Source: Flagellimonas profundi (GTDB lineage Bacteria; Bacteroidota; Bacteroidia; Flavobacteriales; Flavobacteriaceae). From it: a DNA stretch of 64,000 nt. How positions within the stretch are numbered: the first letter of the stretch is position 1; every line of letters starts with the position of its first letter. The notes under the pieces were generated by a model. That model was given only the letters and a program-made list of their open reading frames with translations, did no database searches and had not been told where the DNA came from. Shown one piece after another: positions 62,562 to 64,000 of the stretch. Where the stretch lies: NCBI RefSeq assembly GCF_017313275.1, contig NZ_JAFLNM010000003.1, forward strand, positions 1-64,000, given 5' to 3'. The position numbers were made by a program, and so were the translations under genes.

Positions 62562-62588
62562 AAAAGCACCGCAGAACGGTGCTTTTCA
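62562..62588. terminator. bidirectional terminator
   Basis: AAAAGCACCG (62562-62571) and CGGTGCTTTT (62577-62586), perfect 10-bp arms with a 5-nt loop, between convergent serine hydrolase and fasciclin genes. Confidence 0.85.
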
Positions 62589-62610
62589 ACTCAAAACGAA
62601 CAACACTTAA

Positions 62611-63129
62611 TTAGTTGGGCATAACCACATCCTCAATAATATGGATTACTCCATTTGAGGCTTCTACGTCAGTCTTGGAGATTTTGCTCCAACTTCCATT
62701 GGCATCCTTCAAATAAATGCCATCATCCTTTTTCATAGCAGTTAATTTCCCACCGTTCAAGGTTGTAAGTTCTGCTTTTCCATTTCCTTTCTCGAGGGCG
62801 GCTGCCACATCAGAGGCCATTAATTCCCCCGATACCACGTGATAGGTTAGAATAGCTGATAGTTTTTCCTTGTTTTCAGGTTGTAGCAAGGAGTTCAAGG
62901 TTGCAGCATCAATTTTAGCAAATCCTGAATTTACAGGAGCAAATACGGTAAAAGGTCCATCACCTTTCAAGGCACCTACCAAATCGGCGGCCTTTAGCGC
63001 TGTAACCAATGTAGAAAAGTCATCTACTGATACAGCGATATCCACAATATCCTGTGATTTTTGAGCATTGGTTTGTTGCGTGCCCATCAATAAGATTACG
63101 GCAACTAGGGCAAAGACTAATTTTTTCAT
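62611..63129 (-). CDS. fasciclin (FAS1) domain secreted protein
   Basis: 172 aa: signal peptide ending NAQ, then a single FAS1 domain with DIVDIAVSVDDFSTLVTALKAADL, the H1 motif GPFTVFAPVNSGFAKI, the YH motif LTYHVVSGEL, and the H2-like GVIHIIEDVVMP. Predicted extracellular or cell-surface adhesion. Neighbour to an ECF sigma/anti-sigma pair on the opposite strand, a frequent association in flavobacteria. Confidence 0.93.
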   Translation of the reverse strand: MKKLVFALVAVILLMGTQQTNAQKSQDIVDIAVSVDDFSTLVTALKAADLVGALKGDGPFTVFAPVNSGFAKIDAATLNSLLQPENKEKLSAILTYHVVSGELMASDVAAALEKGNGKAELTTLNGGKLTAMKKDDGIYLKDANGSWSKISKTDVEASNGVIHIIEDVVMPN

Positions 63130-63230
63130 TTTTTTCTGATTTAAATTTTAATGATTATTGTTTTAAAGCGCTTTCTACTATTATTTACACATGGTTCTGC
63201 CCATTGGATGAGGATCGCGGATTTTTATCA

Positions 63231-63238
63231 TATCTTTA
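63231..63238 (+). promoter_or_regulatory. -7 element upstream of the sigma gene
   Basis: TATCTTTA, one mismatch to TAnnTTTG, 9 nt before the ATG at 63248; no TTG at the usual spacing. Confidence 0.35.
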
Positions 63239-63247
63239 ACAATAACA

Positions 63248-63811
63248 ATGAAGAAAAGTTTTGACGACAATGAGGCAATCACCCGATTGATGTCCGGTGA
63301 TAACGATGCGCTCTTCCAACTTTACGATAAATATTCCGGAGCACTCTACGGGGTCATCCTTCGCATGTGCAGGGATCAAACAAAAGCTGAAGATCTATTA
63401 CAGGAAACTTTCATTAAAATTTGGAGAAGTATCGACTCTTATGATTCGTCAAAAGGAAGGTTTTACACTTGGGCCTATCGAATAGCACGGAATACCACCT
63501 TAAATTCCATGCGTTCCAAAGAAAAGCTCATCCAAACAGATGATTTCCGTGTATATGATAGCAAGGAAACAAATGAAGAAGTACCCGATTACACCGAATT
63601 GAAAGGTTCCATTAAAACGCTGGAACCCCATCACCAAGAAGCAATAACCTTAGTGTATTATAGGGGCTATACCCACAAACAGGCACACAAAGCCATGGGC
63701 GTACCTCTGGGAACCTTCAAATCCTATGTAAGGCAAGCACTTAAACAACTCAGGAAAACCTACACCAAGAAGTTAGTTTATATTTGGATCTTTTTAGAAT
63801 TAATGGCATGA
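63248..63811 (+). CDS. ECF-type RNA polymerase sigma factor
   Basis: 187 aa with region 2 (ALFQLYDKYSGALYGVILRMCRDQTKAEDLLQETFIKIWR, including the DLLQETF motif) and region 4 (HHQEAITLVYYRGYTHKQAHKAMGVPLGTFKSYVRQALKQL), joined by an acidic linker. Resembles SigK-type ECF factors. It is followed by an overlapping anti-sigma gene (ATGATG), so its activity is released by an extracytoplasmic signal. Confidence 0.95.
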   Translation: MKKSFDDNEAITRLMSGDNDALFQLYDKYSGALYGVILRMCRDQTKAEDLLQETFIKIWRSIDSYDSSKGRFYTWAYRIARNTTLNSMRSKEKLIQTDDFRVYDSKETNEEVPDYTELKGSIKTLEPHHQEAITLVYYRGYTHKQAHKAMGVPLGTFKSYVRQALKQLRKTYTKKLVYIWIFLELMA

Positions 63812-64000
63812 TGGATAAGAAAAAGATATTGGACGAAGGCCTTCTGGAGCTTTATCTTACCGGTGAGCTCTCTGAAGAATTGACCAATGCTGTTGAGGAA
63901 GTACTTGAGAAGGACAAATCCCTCAAGGAGCATTTTGATGTGTTGGAATCCGACTTTGAACAAATGGGCATGGAGCAGGCCATTGTTCCTCCAAATATCG
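63808..64000 (+). CDS. anti-sigma factor, N-terminal part (truncated by window end)
   Basis: Starts at ATG 63808 (second ATG 63811), overlapping the sigma stop by 4 nt. The visible 64 residues (DEGLLELYLTGELSEELTNA, then VEEVLEKDKSLKEHF) form an acidic helical domain typical of RskA-like anti-sigma proteins, which hold the sigma factor through this cytoplasmic part. The membrane helix and extracytoplasmic part lie outside the window. Confidence 0.85.
   Translation, partial: MMDKKKILDEGLLELYLTGELSEELTNAVEEVLEKDKSLKEHFDVLESDFEQMGMEQAIVPPNI

Overview
The window reads as chromosome of a marine, yellow-pigmented flavobacterium (Bacteroidota, Flavobacteriaceae; the proteins look closest to Muricauda/Allomuricauda/Zobellia-type bacteria, which is an inference from memory and not a search). 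Reasons: promoters of the Bacteroidota type (TTG, 19-20 nt, TAnnTTTG) recur through the window, Shine-Dalgarno sequences are mostly absent, transketolase is split in two genes, and several families typical of the group occur (DUF6090, the flavobacterial 'AsnB-like' secreted protein, PorT-like barrel, CrtI/CrtB/CrtZ).

Layout. 1-360: leader and promoter of a probable rRNA operon leaving the window on the minus strand, then the thrS promoter. 361-3633: thrS-infC-rpmI-rplT, with infC starting at a non-AUG codon. 3.8-17.5 kb: core genes (YjbQ, HAD phosphatase, dienelactone hydrolase, dnaB, accA, LptF/G, tgt, split transketolase, FKBP, S4, PRTase, aroK). 17.6-25.4 kb: tRNA-Lys followed by an A+T-rich island whose right end carries a copy of the 3' end of that tRNA. 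It holds a serine recombinase, an HxlR/VOC pair, a series of small unknown ORFs separated by a recurring 18-20 bp motif (a cassette-like array), and an MFS-rhodanese fusion. 25.4-31.1 kb: a 1015-aa Tat/lipobox VWA protein and a SulP transporter.

31.2-48.4 kb is the most interesting part. Eight promoters there share a palindrome, consensus ATGACC-N4-NTCAT (core TGA-N6-TCA), whose centre lies 33 nt upstream of the centre of the -7 element every time, the geometry of a class II Crp/Fnr-type activator. The eight transcription units cover a WG-repeat protein, a GerW/YtfJ-DUF2953 pair, a MacAB/Lol-like exporter, an MlaEFD lipid transporter, a lipoprotein, TerB-deoC-deoD, an operon of flavin reductase, M20 peptidase, DUF1611-type P-loop protein and oxygen-independent B12-dependent ribonucleotide reductase, and FtsH with a small helical protein. 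I read this as a coherent stress or low-oxygen regulon concentrated in one chromosomal block; its regulator is not in the window.

48.4-64 kb: a mechanosensitive channel, tRNA-Leu(GAG), a CarH-like B12-photoreceptor/MerR repressor heading a crtI-crtB-crtZ carotenoid operon, two tandem thioredoxin-fold proteins (one lacking both cysteines), aconitase, an operon of SurA-like folding factors ending in MoxR, an SRPBCC protein, a serine hydrolase, a fasciclin protein, and an ECF sigma/anti-sigma pair cut by the window end.
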